Counted from the first letter of the stretch, positions 34,360 through 41,353 are shown. The stretch is 42,367 bases of DNA from Pelotomaculum sp. UBA3103 (GCA_002365855.1 DFAP01000106.1:1-42367), one strand, 5' to 3'. Notes: a model not told the origin generated them from the sequence alone. Numbers and translations: made by a program.

Positions 34360-34940
34360 AAGAATTTCAACGCACAGGAAGTGACCTATTCCTGACAGGG
34401 CTGAACAGTTCGCACAGCGGCAACCTCAGTGTCCGTTTTGGGGATCGTATCCTGGTTACAAGGCGGGGCTCTATGCTGGGGCACCTGGAGCAGCGTGATT
34501 TAATTGAAACCGGTTTGCATAAAAATGACTCTAAGATCATCCTGGCTTCAACGGAAATCGGTGTACACAGAGCGATCTATAAAGGGACCTCCGCCCTGGC
34601 CATTGTCCACGCCCATCCAGTTCACGCCACCGCGCTTTCATTACAGGATAACGAAATTATACCTATTGACTCAGAAGGAGCATACCTTCTTCACAAGATT
34701 CCAGTGCTTAGCGCTGAGCATACCATAGGCTCCAGGGAATTGGAGGAGAGACTGCCGTATTTGCTAAGAGAGTATAAGGTCGTGATGGTACGCGGCCACG
34801 GCAGCTTTGCGGTAGGCCAGGTTCTGGAGGAAGCCTACCAGTATACTTCAAGCCTGGAGAATGTCTGCCGGATCGTCTGGCTCACCCGCGTCTTAAAGGG
34901 GGATGTGGAAAAGAATTCTGAGAAGTATAAGAATTGGTAA
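34353..34940 (+). CDS. Class II aldolase/adducin family protein
   Basis: Zinc-type class II aldolase of the fuculose-phosphate aldolase / methylthioribulose-phosphate dehydratase superfamily. The 195-residue protein keeps the catalytic acid E68 (STEIGVH) and all three metal histidines H86 and H88 (VHAHPVH) and H149 (VRGHGSF), plus the phosphate-binding NSSHSGNLSVR and RRGSMLG loops. It is complete and likely active. The ATG lies inside the end of the AOR gene with GGAGG 6 nt upstream. Because class II aldolases release small aldehydes, coupling to an aldehyde oxidoreductase makes functional sense (inference). Confidence 0.9.
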   Translation: MLKEFQRTGSDLFLTGLNSSHSGNLSVRFGDRILVTRRGSMLGHLEQRDLIETGLHKNDSKIILASTEIGVHRAIYKGTSALAIVHAHPVHATALSLQDNEIIPIDSEGAYLLHKIPVLSAEHTIGSRELEERLPYLLREYKVVMVRGHGSFAVGQVLEEAYQYTSSLENVCRIVWLTRVLKGDVEKNSEKYKNW

Positions 34941-34976
34941 ATACTGACTTTTAAGGGAGAAAAATTAAGGAGATTT

Positions 34977-35522
34977 TTGTGCAAGATGAGCATTCTGGAT
35001 TATCTTATACACGGTGACCTGGCCATTCATCAGGAATTTATTAACAAGTTCATAAAGGAAAGCATCGCGGAAAATAAATTCGTCAGTGAGCTCGAGGTAT
35101 CTATAAGTGAAGGCCTAATTAATGCAGTGGCAGACATCCGGGCAGGCGATGATACGACTGTCCATATTAAACTGGAGATGTCTTTGGGCGACTTCGTGTT
35201 TAACCGCTTAAACCGGTATTTGGAGCTTAACGTACCCGGCCCGGTATTAATATCTGTGTATGGAGTAACCATCAGGGCAAAGCTGGAAGCTGAATTTGAC
35301 CACGAATTAGGGCAAAGATACGGTGCGCCGGAGGGTTTAATCAGCCTTTTTCAGTTTTTAAGTATAAAAGAAGACAAGATTATATTAGATTTTAACAAAA
35401 TTCCTGGTTTTAACCAGGCACTTCATAAAAAGCTGGGCTTTATATTGAAAAATCTAGAAGTTAATAAATTAGAACTTCTAGATAAGAAAATTATAATTCG
35501 CCCAACTATTAAGTTTTTTTAG
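34977..35522 (+). CDS. Uncharacterised 181-residue protein of the AOR operon
   Basis: I do not recognise this protein. It has no signal peptide, membrane helix or cysteine cluster. It alternates beta-like strands and short helices, with an acidic-amphipathic N-terminus, a central VHIKLEMSLGDFVFNRLNRY stretch, then a repeat-like hydrophobic/charged C-terminus ending in IIIRPTIKFF. The pattern is loosely like lipid-binding (TULIP/DUF2993-type) folds, which is only an impression. It begins 36 nt after the aldolase, with AAGGAG before a TTG (34977); an ATG three codons in (34986) is the alternative start. It closes the operon before a strong terminator. Confidence 0.75.
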   Translation: MCKMSILDYLIHGDLAIHQEFINKFIKESIAENKFVSELEVSISEGLINAVADIRAGDDTTVHIKLEMSLGDFVFNRLNRYLELNVPGPVLISVYGVTIRAKLEAEFDHELGQRYGAPEGLISLFQFLSIKEDKIILDFNKIPGFNQALHKKLGFILKNLEVNKLELLDKKIIIRPTIKFF

Positions 35523-35573
35523 TAAGTTTCTAACATCTAACAATTTATTATTATTAATAATGGAAATATACTT

Positions 35574-35605
35574 AACCCCGGAAATTTGTTGGGACTTCCG
35601 GGGTT
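35574..35605. terminator. Bidirectional terminator between the AOR operon and HU
   Basis: A perfect 10-bp inverted repeat, AACCCCGGAA (35574-35583) with TTCCGGGGTT (35596-35605), 12-nt loop, followed by T residues on the plus strand. It lies between convergent genes and probably serves both. Confidence 0.85.
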
Positions 35606-35630
35606 TTAACAATATAGCAATTAAAAATCA

Positions 35631-35900
35631 TTAAACTGAACTTTTTAGCCCTTTGCCTGCCTTGAATACAGGAACTACTGAGGGTGGTATCTGTATTTCC
35701 TCACCATTTCTGGGGTTCCTGGCTTTACGGCCTGCGCGCTTCCTGACGCTAAAAGCGCCGAAACCGACTAACATGACTTTGTCACCTTCGGCAAGAGCTT
35801 CTTTAATGCTCTCCAATACCGCATTAACTACTTCATCAGTTTTTTTCTTGGTCAATTCCGTTTTGGCTGCAACGCTTTGGACTAGTTCAGCCTTGTTCAT
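35631..35900 (-). CDS. hup: HU family DNA-binding protein
   Basis: Nucleoid-associated histone-like protein. The 89-residue sequence is a canonical HU: MNKAELVQSVAAKTELTKK, VMLVGFGAFSVRKRAGRKAR, the DNA-binding arm RNPRNGEEIQIPPSVVPVF and KAGKGLK. The ATG at 35900 has GGGAGG seven bases upstream. Monocistronic, with its own promoter at 35940-35968. Confidence 0.97.
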   Translation of the reverse strand: MNKAELVQSVAAKTELTKKKTDEVVNAVLESIKEALAEGDKVMLVGFGAFSVRKRAGRKARNPRNGEEIQIPPSVVPVFKAGKGLKSSV

Positions 35901-35939
35901 TATTAATCCTCCCAATATTTAGATTTATAATTGATTGCT

Positions 35940-35968
35940 ATTGTAACTGTTTTTCTGCATCATATCAA
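35940..35968 (-). promoter_or_regulatory. Sigma-A type promoter of the HU gene
   Basis: On the minus strand TTGATA (35963-35968) and TACAAT (35940-35945) are separated by exactly 17 bp, each one mismatch from consensus, about 40 nt upstream of the HU start codon. This is the best full -35/-10 promoter I see in the window. Confidence 0.7.
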
Positions 35969-36041
35969 TAATATTTTAACAAAATAGGACCATAAAAAGC
36001 AAAAAATATCTCGCAGGGAATAGTAACTATGACATTTAACG

Positions 36042-36063
36042 TTTACTTTTCGGAAAAAGTAAA
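36042..36063. repeat. Perfect inverted repeat upstream of uvsE
   Basis: A 9-bp perfect A/T-rich inverted repeat (36042-36050 with 36055-36063) around the tetranucleotide CGGA, 57 bp upstream of the uvsE start. It may be an operator or an RNA hairpin. It does not resemble a Firmicute LexA box. Confidence 0.35.
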
Positions 36064-36119
36064 ATTAATACCTCTTTTATACTGAGGAATAAAACTAAAT
36101 ATGAGACAGGTGTTTTGAT

Positions 36120-37088
36120 ATGAAGATACGGTTCGGCTATGTAGCTATGTCCGTAGAACTTAAAAATGCTTCACCTTCAAAAACCATTACAGTAAAAAGT
36201 TACAGCCGGCTCGCTGACAGAGATCCAGGCGCCGCGCTGGATAAAGTCCGTCGTGTGGCATCTGAGAATCTTGATAATACAATGCGCCTGCTCAGGCATA
36301 ACAAGGCCAGCGGTGTTGAAGTATACCGGTTTTCTTCAAAAATAATGCCTCTGGCCACACACCCCCTGCTCTCAGAATGGGACTATATTAATGACCTGAG
36401 TGAAAAGTTTCTCCTGATAGGCAATTTTGTTAAAAAAAATAATTTCAGGGTTACCTTCCATCCCGACCATTATACTTTGATTAATTCTCCCAGGGAGGAA
36501 GTGCTGCGCTCCTCATTAATAGACCTGGAGCATCACTGCAGAATACTGGAAGCTATGGGTCTGAGCAGCAGGGCAAAACTTGTCACCCATGTAGGAGGGG
36601 GCTACGGAGATAAAACTGGGTCGATGGAGAGGTTTTTAATTAATTGGAGGCTTGTTCCCTCTAATATTACCGGCAGGCTGTCCCTGGAAAACGATGATAA
36701 AACATTTACCGCAGTCGAGGTCCTCTCTATATGCAAGATTTTATCCATACCTATGGTCTTCGATATCCATCATTTTAACTGCAATAACGAGGGCGAAAAA
36801 ATTGAAATCATACTGCCGCTCATATTCACAACCTGGGAAGGGTCAGGTTTACCTCCGAAGGTCCATATTTCCAGTCCCAGAAGTAAAGAGGACTTCAGAA
36901 GCCATCACGATTTTGTAAATGCAGATGACCTGTATCCGTTTCTAAAACAGGCAAGAGAGTTGAACAGGGATATCGACGTGATGGTAGAAGCCAAAAAGAA
37001 AGACCTAGCCATGTTCAAACTTGTTAAAGAACTGGCAGGTTACCCGATGATAACACAAAAGGGTAACAGCACCCTGTTGTTTAATTGA
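36120..37088 (+). CDS. uvsE: UV DNA damage endonuclease UvsE/UvdE
   Basis: Metal-dependent endonuclease with a TIM-barrel fold that nicks DNA 5' to UV photoproducts and abasic sites (alternative excision repair). The 322-residue protein shows the family pattern: KIRFGYVAM start, HPDHYTLINSP, THVGGGYGDKTG, LENDDKTFTA, VFDIHHF, HISSPR...HHDFVNADD and the catalytic VMVEAKKKDLAMFKL. The ATG at 36120 has AGGTG about 9 nt upstream. UvsE is common in spore formers, and the nearby SASP gene fits a UV-resistance theme. Confidence 0.93.
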   Translation: MKIRFGYVAMSVELKNASPSKTITVKSYSRLADRDPGAALDKVRRVASENLDNTMRLLRHNKASGVEVYRFSSKIMPLATHPLLSEWDYINDLSEKFLLIGNFVKKNNFRVTFHPDHYTLINSPREEVLRSSLIDLEHHCRILEAMGLSSRAKLVTHVGGGYGDKTGSMERFLINWRLVPSNITGRLSLENDDKTFTAVEVLSICKILSIPMVFDIHHFNCNNEGEKIEIILPLIFTTWEGSGLPPKVHISSPRSKEDFRSHHDFVNADDLYPFLKQARELNRDIDVMVEAKKKDLAMFKLVKELAGYPMITQKGNSTLLFN

Positions 37089-37186
37089 GCAAGCCATTAG
37101 CGGCAGCTTAAAACCTTACATTTAATTACATACATATAACCGGGTGTTTAACCAAAAAATATAATAACTCTATGAAAGGGGGAATT

Positions 37187-37360
37187 ATGTTGCCGCGTGA
37201 GGGGTTAATACCTGCTGTTCTAGGTACCGCTGTTACCGCTGCGGGCCTGGCACTGCGCAACACGAACCCCGTTGTTGGTTGGGGTATAGCCGGTTTTGGC
37301 CTGGCGCATATTGTACTTGGCGCCATCGACTTGCTGGAGCATCCACCAGAGGAGTTTTAG
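37187..37360 (+). CDS. Small glycine/alanine-rich hydrophobic protein
   Basis: A 57-residue protein with two hydrophobic segments (about 8-22 and 29-46) containing glycine-zipper-like spacing (GWGIAGFGLAHIVLGAID). It starts at an ATG with GGGGG four to five bases upstream and ends at a terminator one base later, so it is very likely expressed. No function known; I recall similar tiny proteins annotated only as hypothetical in related Clostridia. Confidence 0.75.
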   Translation: MLPREGLIPAVLGTAVTAAGLALRNTNPVVGWGIAGFGLAHIVLGAIDLLEHPPEEF

Positions 37361-37380
37361 AAAGGAGCGCTAGCTCCTTT
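37361..37380. terminator. Bidirectional terminator (8-bp stem)
   Basis: AAAGGAGC (37361-37368) pairs with GCTCCTTT (37373-37380) around a 4-nt loop, followed by CTCTTTT on the plus strand. It lies between the small hydrophobic protein gene and the convergent hemerythrin gene. Confidence 0.8.
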
Positions 37381-37391
37381 CTCTTTTACGC

Positions 37392-37946
37392 CTATAATTT
37401 ATCTGCTAATCTAACTAATTCAACTACCCTGGATTCTTCTTTTTCAATATGCTCACCCAACATTTTGACGATTTTGTTACCATGTTTGAGAACTTCATCT
37501 TTATTTATCAATCTATCCAGAGAATTTTTCGGCACTATCCTGTCCGGGTCCTTAGGCGCTTCAACCATGCCTATGTTCCTGGAGAATTTAATGAGTTGGG
37601 CCACTCTTTTTAGCTGGTCTGCACTTTTAATTTCATCCGGTACTCTTGCAAGAGAGCGCACAAATCCTTCAAAAGCCTCGCCAAGAACCCTGTGCTCTTC
37701 ATACATGCCGCTGATAAATGCTTCGGCATCTTCACCGGCACTTGAAGCTTTCGGATAAACAACCTCATCTTCTTCTTTGAAGTGCGGCATGATCACGTTT
37801 TTAATTAAATGGGCAAACTCATCCAATTCCCAGACTATGTTTTCCGAGAGTTCGCCATGCTCAATATCTTTCAGGTTTCCCTCCAACTTGGACAAAACAC
37901 CAACCAAAACCATGTGGTCTTTATGAAACCTTTTTAACCAGGGCAT
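37392..37946 (-). CDS. Hemerythrin-domain protein
   Basis: Four-helix diiron protein that binds O2 or NO or helps handle iron and oxidants. The 184-residue sequence has the hemerythrin ligands in order: H8/H11 (RFHKDHMVL), HFKEEDEVVYP, EEHRVLGEAF, and a late GEHIEKEESRV. At 184 residues it resembles the hemerythrin HHE cation-binding proteins of anaerobes. The ATG is preceded by AAAGGAGG 7 nt upstream. It follows a ferritin-like gene on the same strand, which suggests an oxidative-stress or iron-handling pair. Confidence 0.88.
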   Translation of the reverse strand: MPWLKRFHKDHMVLVGVLSKLEGNLKDIEHGELSENIVWELDEFAHLIKNVIMPHFKEEDEVVYPKASSAGEDAEAFISGMYEEHRVLGEAFEGFVRSLARVPDEIKSADQLKRVAQLIKFSRNIGMVEAPKDPDRIVPKNSLDRLINKDEVLKHGNKIVKMLGEHIEKEESRVVELVRLADKL

Positions 37947-38018
37947 CCCCGCGCCTCCTTTGGGGAATTGTTTTGGTATAGATAAACGGGCAGTTTAAAG
38001 TCATGCCCAGGACAAAAT

Positions 38019-38075
38019 TCAGCATCCGCCCTTACAGTGTGAAACCTGGCGCAGCATCCATTGCTTGCGAAGCAT
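38019..38075 (-). CDS. Possible 18-residue cysteine-containing small peptide
   Basis: Between the ferritin-like and hemerythrin genes, an ATG at 38075 with GGGGGTG seven bases upstream opens an 18-codon frame: MLRKQWMLRQVSHCKGGC, then TGA. It starts 33 nt after the ferritin-like stop and ends 72 nt before the hemerythrin start, so it could be translated from the shared message. The basic, two-cysteine sequence with a terminal CKGGC could bind metal. Support is only the strong ribosome site and position; it may be chance. Confidence 0.35.
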   Translation of the reverse strand: MLRKQWMLRQVSHCKGGC

Positions 38076-38108
38076 ATAAACACCCCCTAAATCAATTTAT
38101 TCAACACA

Positions 38109-38414
38109 CTATTTTTTCATTTCCTCTATTAACTCTTCGACTTCCGAAGCGCCTTCAGCATAATATTTTTCCTCATCAGGCGCCAGCTCTTTTAGGAGCC
38201 GCAAAAATTCCCCCGCATGGACGATTTCTTCCTCGGCTATCTCCTGCAAAACCTTTGCCGCCAACTCATTATCAATCGATTCAGCAAGCTGTGTGTAGAT
38301 CTGCACTGCTTCATACTCCGCGGCAACCATGAACCTGATGGCACGGACTAATTCCTCGTGAGTCAGCTTGCGCTCATTTTTCAGACCAGAGAAAGCTGTT
38401 CCAAAATCGGGCAT
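38109..38414 (-). CDS. Ferritin-like/rubrerythrin-type diiron protein
   Basis: A 101-residue helical protein with a diiron-type ligand pattern: E33 in AAEYEAVQIY and the ExxxxExxH run E58/E62/H66 in QEIAEEEIVHAGEF. From memory it resembles the ferritin-like domain fused to the Pyrococcus encapsulin and free-standing encapsulin cargo ferritins. It lacks an obvious C-terminal encapsulin-targeting peptide and no encapsulin gene is present. The ATG at 38414 follows AAAGGAG by 9 nt; the longer frame to 38483 starts inside A/T-rich DNA. The acidic C-terminus ends EVEELIEEMKK. Confidence 0.83.
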   Translation of the reverse strand: MPDFGTAFSGLKNERKLTHEELVRAIRFMVAAEYEAVQIYTQLAESIDNELAAKVLQEIAEEEIVHAGEFLRLLKELAPDEEKYYAEGASEVEELIEEMKK

Positions 38415-38536
38415 ACCTATCATCTCCTTTAATCGTTTAGCCTTCTTTTGCAAATTACATATTAACAAAAATATCTTACCCAAAAATATTTAATATTTTC
38501 TTTCTCAAAGCTTAAATATCTATTACCTTTTTGCCC

Positions 38537-38980
38537 TTATAAACCTGGATTAATACTTTTGAGGACATCTTCGACAACGCTTTTATGATAGGGCCCAATA
38601 AAAGGTTTGTCTTTGAGCTCACTGCGGGTCACCCAGGCAAAGGCGTTGTGTTCCGAACTGAGTTTAATCTCCGGGCTGACAGGAGCCCTCATATTATGCA
38701 GGTAAAATACTCCGAACCTGTCTATTCCGTCCGGAAATGTTACAACGTATGTCCTTAACAATTTGACCGGAACATCAAGCCTTAGACCTGTCTCCTCCCA
38801 TACCTCCCTAAAAAGGTCCTGCAGCGGGTTCCCGGATATGTAGTGACCTCCGGGCAGTCCCCACAATCCTTCCACCCCTTTACCCCGGTAAGCCGAGTAT
38901 TGAAGCAGCAGTACCTTTCCCTGGCGAATAATTACTAAATGCTGCATGACTGCCAGCAGTTTATGTTTAAATACGCTCAT
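38537..38980 (-). CDS. Nudix hydrolase with an irregular Nudix box
   Basis: A 147-residue Nudix-fold protein, presumably hydrolysing a nucleoside-diphosphate-linked compound. The catalytic half of the box is intact (REVWEETGL), as is the leading LWGLPGGHY. The middle deviates: GHYISGNPLQDLF has Asn where the first box glutamate belongs and is one residue shorter before REV than the GX5EX7REUXEEXGU consensus. The ATG start lacks a strong ribosome site. Specificity unknown; some Nudix proteins with altered boxes are non-hydrolytic. Confidence 0.82.
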   Translation of the reverse strand: MSVFKHKLLAVMQHLVIIRQGKVLLLQYSAYRGKGVEGLWGLPGGHYISGNPLQDLFREVWEETGLRLDVPVKLLRTYVVTFPDGIDRFGVFYLHNMRAPVSPEIKLSSEHNAFAWVTRSELKDKPFIGPYHKSVVEDVLKSINPGL

Positions 38981-39005
38981 TTTAGCTCAACCTGTCTTTG
39001 AGTTG

Positions 39006-39506
39006 TTACAACAATTTTTCAATAACAGCATTACCAAACCTGTCTATTCTAACCAAAACGTCCATGTTTCTCAGCCGTTCAATGTCACTGCCTCTCCCCT
39101 CTTCGACATAAAACGTTTCTATGCCGTAAGCCACCCGGCACTCCTGGTTTTCGCTGTTGTAATATTCAAGCTTACCCTTGATGAATACCTGATTGGCTCT
39201 CACACCGGGCTTTTCCAGACTGATACTAACCGCGTCCCAGTACTTCTCTCCCCGTTCCAGGACAACGAAAACCGTTGTGCCGCCTCGCTGATAACTCTCA
39301 GCATCCAGATCCCCGCACTTGATCCTGGATATATCAAAGCTGAGCCTTGCATACTCACCCCTGAAAATGTCCCACGGGTCTACTGGGGCAGACTTCAATA
39401 ACACGGGCGTACCAAAACTCAGAGTATATTGTTTGAAGCCAATCATACCGAAAAGAAACAGTACTTGAATCAAAACAATTATTACAATTTTATGGTTTCT
39501 CTTCAT
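39006..39506 (-). CDS. GDYXXLXY-domain membrane-anchored protein
   Basis: A 166-residue protein with one N-terminal membrane helix (about 6-25) and an extracellular domain carrying the name-giving motif as GEYARLSFDIS (GDYxxLxY family), preceded by the conserved VDPWDIFR. It overlaps the DUF2157 gene by 17 nt. DUF2157 and GDYXXLXY proteins are often neighbours or fused, which points to one membrane complex of unknown function. Confidence 0.85.
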   Translation of the reverse strand: MKRNHKIVIIVLIQVLFLFGMIGFKQYTLSFGTPVLLKSAPVDPWDIFRGEYARLSFDISRIKCGDLDAESYQRGGTTVFVVLERGEKYWDAVSISLEKPGVRANQVFIKGKLEYYNSENQECRVAYGIETFYVEEGRGSDIERLRNMDVLVRIDRFGNAVIEKLL

Positions 39507-40863
39507 TTACTGTCACCTCGCCCTTGCCCCAGGAAAGGATAACCTTCCGTCTCTGGCGTTCCATGATAGCCCCGCTGGCGATCAGCACGACGCCACCGGC
39601 GATAAAAAACAGGGATTTGGATAACATCTTCCAGAAGAAGTTAAAGTATTCGCCGACAATATATAAATTAAAAGCAATCATTCCCAATGAGAAATATAAA
39701 CTGTTCTGGGTCATGAAACCCGTGACTATGACTGACAGTGCCCATAAAAACATGACCAGGTTTAAAAGAACCGTTAACGAAAATTCACCAAACGGTATTA
39801 GCAGCATAACAAACGCAAGCGTGTCAAGGATCAGCCAGGGCGTGTTTTCCCTAGCCATAGTCTTAAAATCACGGGTCGTCCTGCTGAGCGCGTATGCCCC
39901 AAAAACTGCGGCGGCGGCGTATAAAACCCAGAGAAAAACCAAAGCCCCGGGGTTCTGGTACAACGTCACGAAGTGACGGGAGAATGACTCAAGAGACATG
40001 ATAAATAAAGATATTCCTGTCACCACTATTCCAAGGAAGCTGTAGATAAAAGGAAAATGTTTAATTTTGTTGACCGGGTGAACAGACATAAAGACCATTG
40101 AAAAACCTGTCAGCATCGAGACGAAAGGAATGATAAACGCAGCCGAGACAAAATTGTAGTTATCCAAAAGGATTAAAAGAACTTCAGTATTGACAAACAC
40201 TATCGAACTGATTAGGGTTACAATTAGCGCAAAAGGCGACTTCAAAGCATATGTCAAATAAAATACAGCTCCAAACAACAGCAGCGCAATCATAACAACG
40301 GCCGGCGCAGAAGACTGCTCCGCCAGGACCCAGGCCCCCAGCAGCAGCGAACCAAGACCAAGAGGCAGTTCCTCTTTCAAAAGAAAAGCCACGGGCAAAA
40401 CACCTAGCAGCCAGAAAAGAATGCCGTTGGGGAAATGAGCGTTGATGTGAAAGACCTGCGCAATAAGCCAGATGCCTGAACCAAACATGATGCAGCCAAG
40501 CAGCGAAAGCGCCCGGCTCAGCCCGGGAAGACTGTCATAAGTAAGATGTGAGGCAAGGTGAAACAAAACCAAAGGCGCTAAAACCAGGCTTACCTTGCCC
40601 CACTTGGGAATGTACTGCCAATTTGAGGCAAAAAACAATATAATACCCGCGCCTACTAAAATAGCGCCCAACAGCAGCAAAGCGGAAATCAGCCTGTTTT
40701 TGTTTTCGGCTGGATACAAGCCCAAAATATCATCTGCCTGATCGCTTCTGATGATTTCCCTGCTTACCCATCGCTCTGTTTCCTTTTTCAACCAGGAAAG
40801 CTTGGACAACTTACCAACCTCATACTTCTCTTTTTTTAATATTTGTTCAAGAAAAAAACTCAT
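39490..40863 (-). CDS. DUF2157 multi-pass membrane protein
   Basis: A 457-residue protein with a cytoplasmic N-terminal helix-rich region (to about 55, including KETERWVSREIIRSDQADDI, typical of DUF2157), followed by about 12 hydrophobic helices. Tryptophan- and glycine-rich helices such as FFASNWQYIPKWGKV match the family. The ATG is preceded by GGAGG about 7 nt upstream. Function unknown; it is translationally coupled to the GDYXXLXY gene. Confidence 0.85.
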   Translation of the reverse strand: MSFFLEQILKKEKYEVGKLSKLSWLKKETERWVSREIIRSDQADDILGLYPAENKNRLISALLLLGAILVGAGIILFFASNWQYIPKWGKVSLVLAPLVLFHLASHLTYDSLPGLSRALSLLGCIMFGSGIWLIAQVFHINAHFPNGILFWLLGVLPVAFLLKEELPLGLGSLLLGAWVLAEQSSAPAVVMIALLLFGAVFYLTYALKSPFALIVTLISSIVFVNTEVLLILLDNYNFVSAAFIIPFVSMLTGFSMVFMSVHPVNKIKHFPFIYSFLGIVVTGISLFIMSLESFSRHFVTLYQNPGALVFLWVLYAAAAVFGAYALSRTTRDFKTMARENTPWLILDTLAFVMLLIPFGEFSLTVLLNLVMFLWALSVIVTGFMTQNSLYFSLGMIAFNLYIVGEYFNFFWKMLSKSLFFIAGGVVLIASGAIMERQRRKVILSWGKGEVTVNEEKP

Positions 40864-40892
40864 TTACCTGCCTCCAATGAGACAAACTAAGA

Positions 40893-40919
40893 AACGGGGT
40901 GCGCCTTTGCATCCCCGTT
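40893..40919 (-). terminator. Terminator after the spore protein gene
   Basis: On the minus strand AACGGGG-A-TGC pairs with GCA-CCCCGTT (10 bp, one bulged base, 6-nt loop), followed by TTCTTAGTTT. It sits 66 nt after the SASP stop and immediately before the DUF2157 leader. Confidence 0.65.
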
Positions 40920-40984
40920 GTCTTTAATAAAGATCTCTTTTAAATTTTTTTCATACAGCTTTTCCTGGATTTCTTAGGCATATC

Positions 40985-41275
40985 CTATTCTTTTAACAAT
41001 AACCGGTTCTTATAATTCCAGGCCAGCACAGCCTCCGCAAATTTAATCATTTTATTGGTCATGTTGCCACCCACATTGCCGTTGAGCCTGGAAGGCAGAT
41101 CGCCCTTGTCCATGTACTCGTAATCGGACAGCCCCAGTTCAGCGGCCATTTCATTTTTGAACTCCTGTAATGCAGGACCTACATATGGCTTCAATTCCTT
41201 AGGTATCATTCCTGTTGAAATATTTTTAATCAGGTCCGGCGCTTCTTGCTTAATTACCATCAAATCGTTTTCCAA
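40985..41275 (-). CDS. Alpha/beta-type small acid-soluble spore protein
   Basis: DNA-coating spore protein that protects against UV and heat. The 96-residue protein has both family signatures: the germination-protease region ALQEFKNEMAAELGLS (cleavage expected in EMAAE, 42-46) and the DNA-contact motif SRLNGNVGGNMTNKMI (62-77). The N-terminus (about 34 residues before ALQEFK) is longer than in Bacillus SASPs. The TTG start has AAGGAGG seven bases upstream. It directly supports an endospore-forming host and would be expected to be made in the forespore. Confidence 0.93.
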   Translation of the reverse strand: MENDLMVIKQEAPDLIKNISTGMIPKELKPYVGPALQEFKNEMAAELGLSDYEYMDKGDLPSRLNGNVGGNMTNKMIKFAEAVLAWNYKNRLLLKE

Positions 41276-41283
41276 TCTGATAC

Positions 41284-41298
41284 CTCCTTTGCAAGGAG
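41284..41298 (-). promoter_or_regulatory. Hairpin over the SASP ribosome binding site
   Basis: CTCCTT pairs with AAGGAG (6 bp, 3-nt loop) on the minus strand, burying most of the Shine-Dalgarno of the spore protein gene. It could limit translation until spore development, but a short stem may be fortuitous. Confidence 0.4.
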
Positions 41299-41353
41299 AA
41301 GATTATACTCTTTATATCTTTTCAAAATGAGATAATAATTATGTTGGCAATAT

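Noticed and set aside
37960..38110. Cysteine peptide as a SCIFF-type radical SAM substrate
   Set aside because: It has only two cysteines, is 18 residues long, and no maturase is adjacent.
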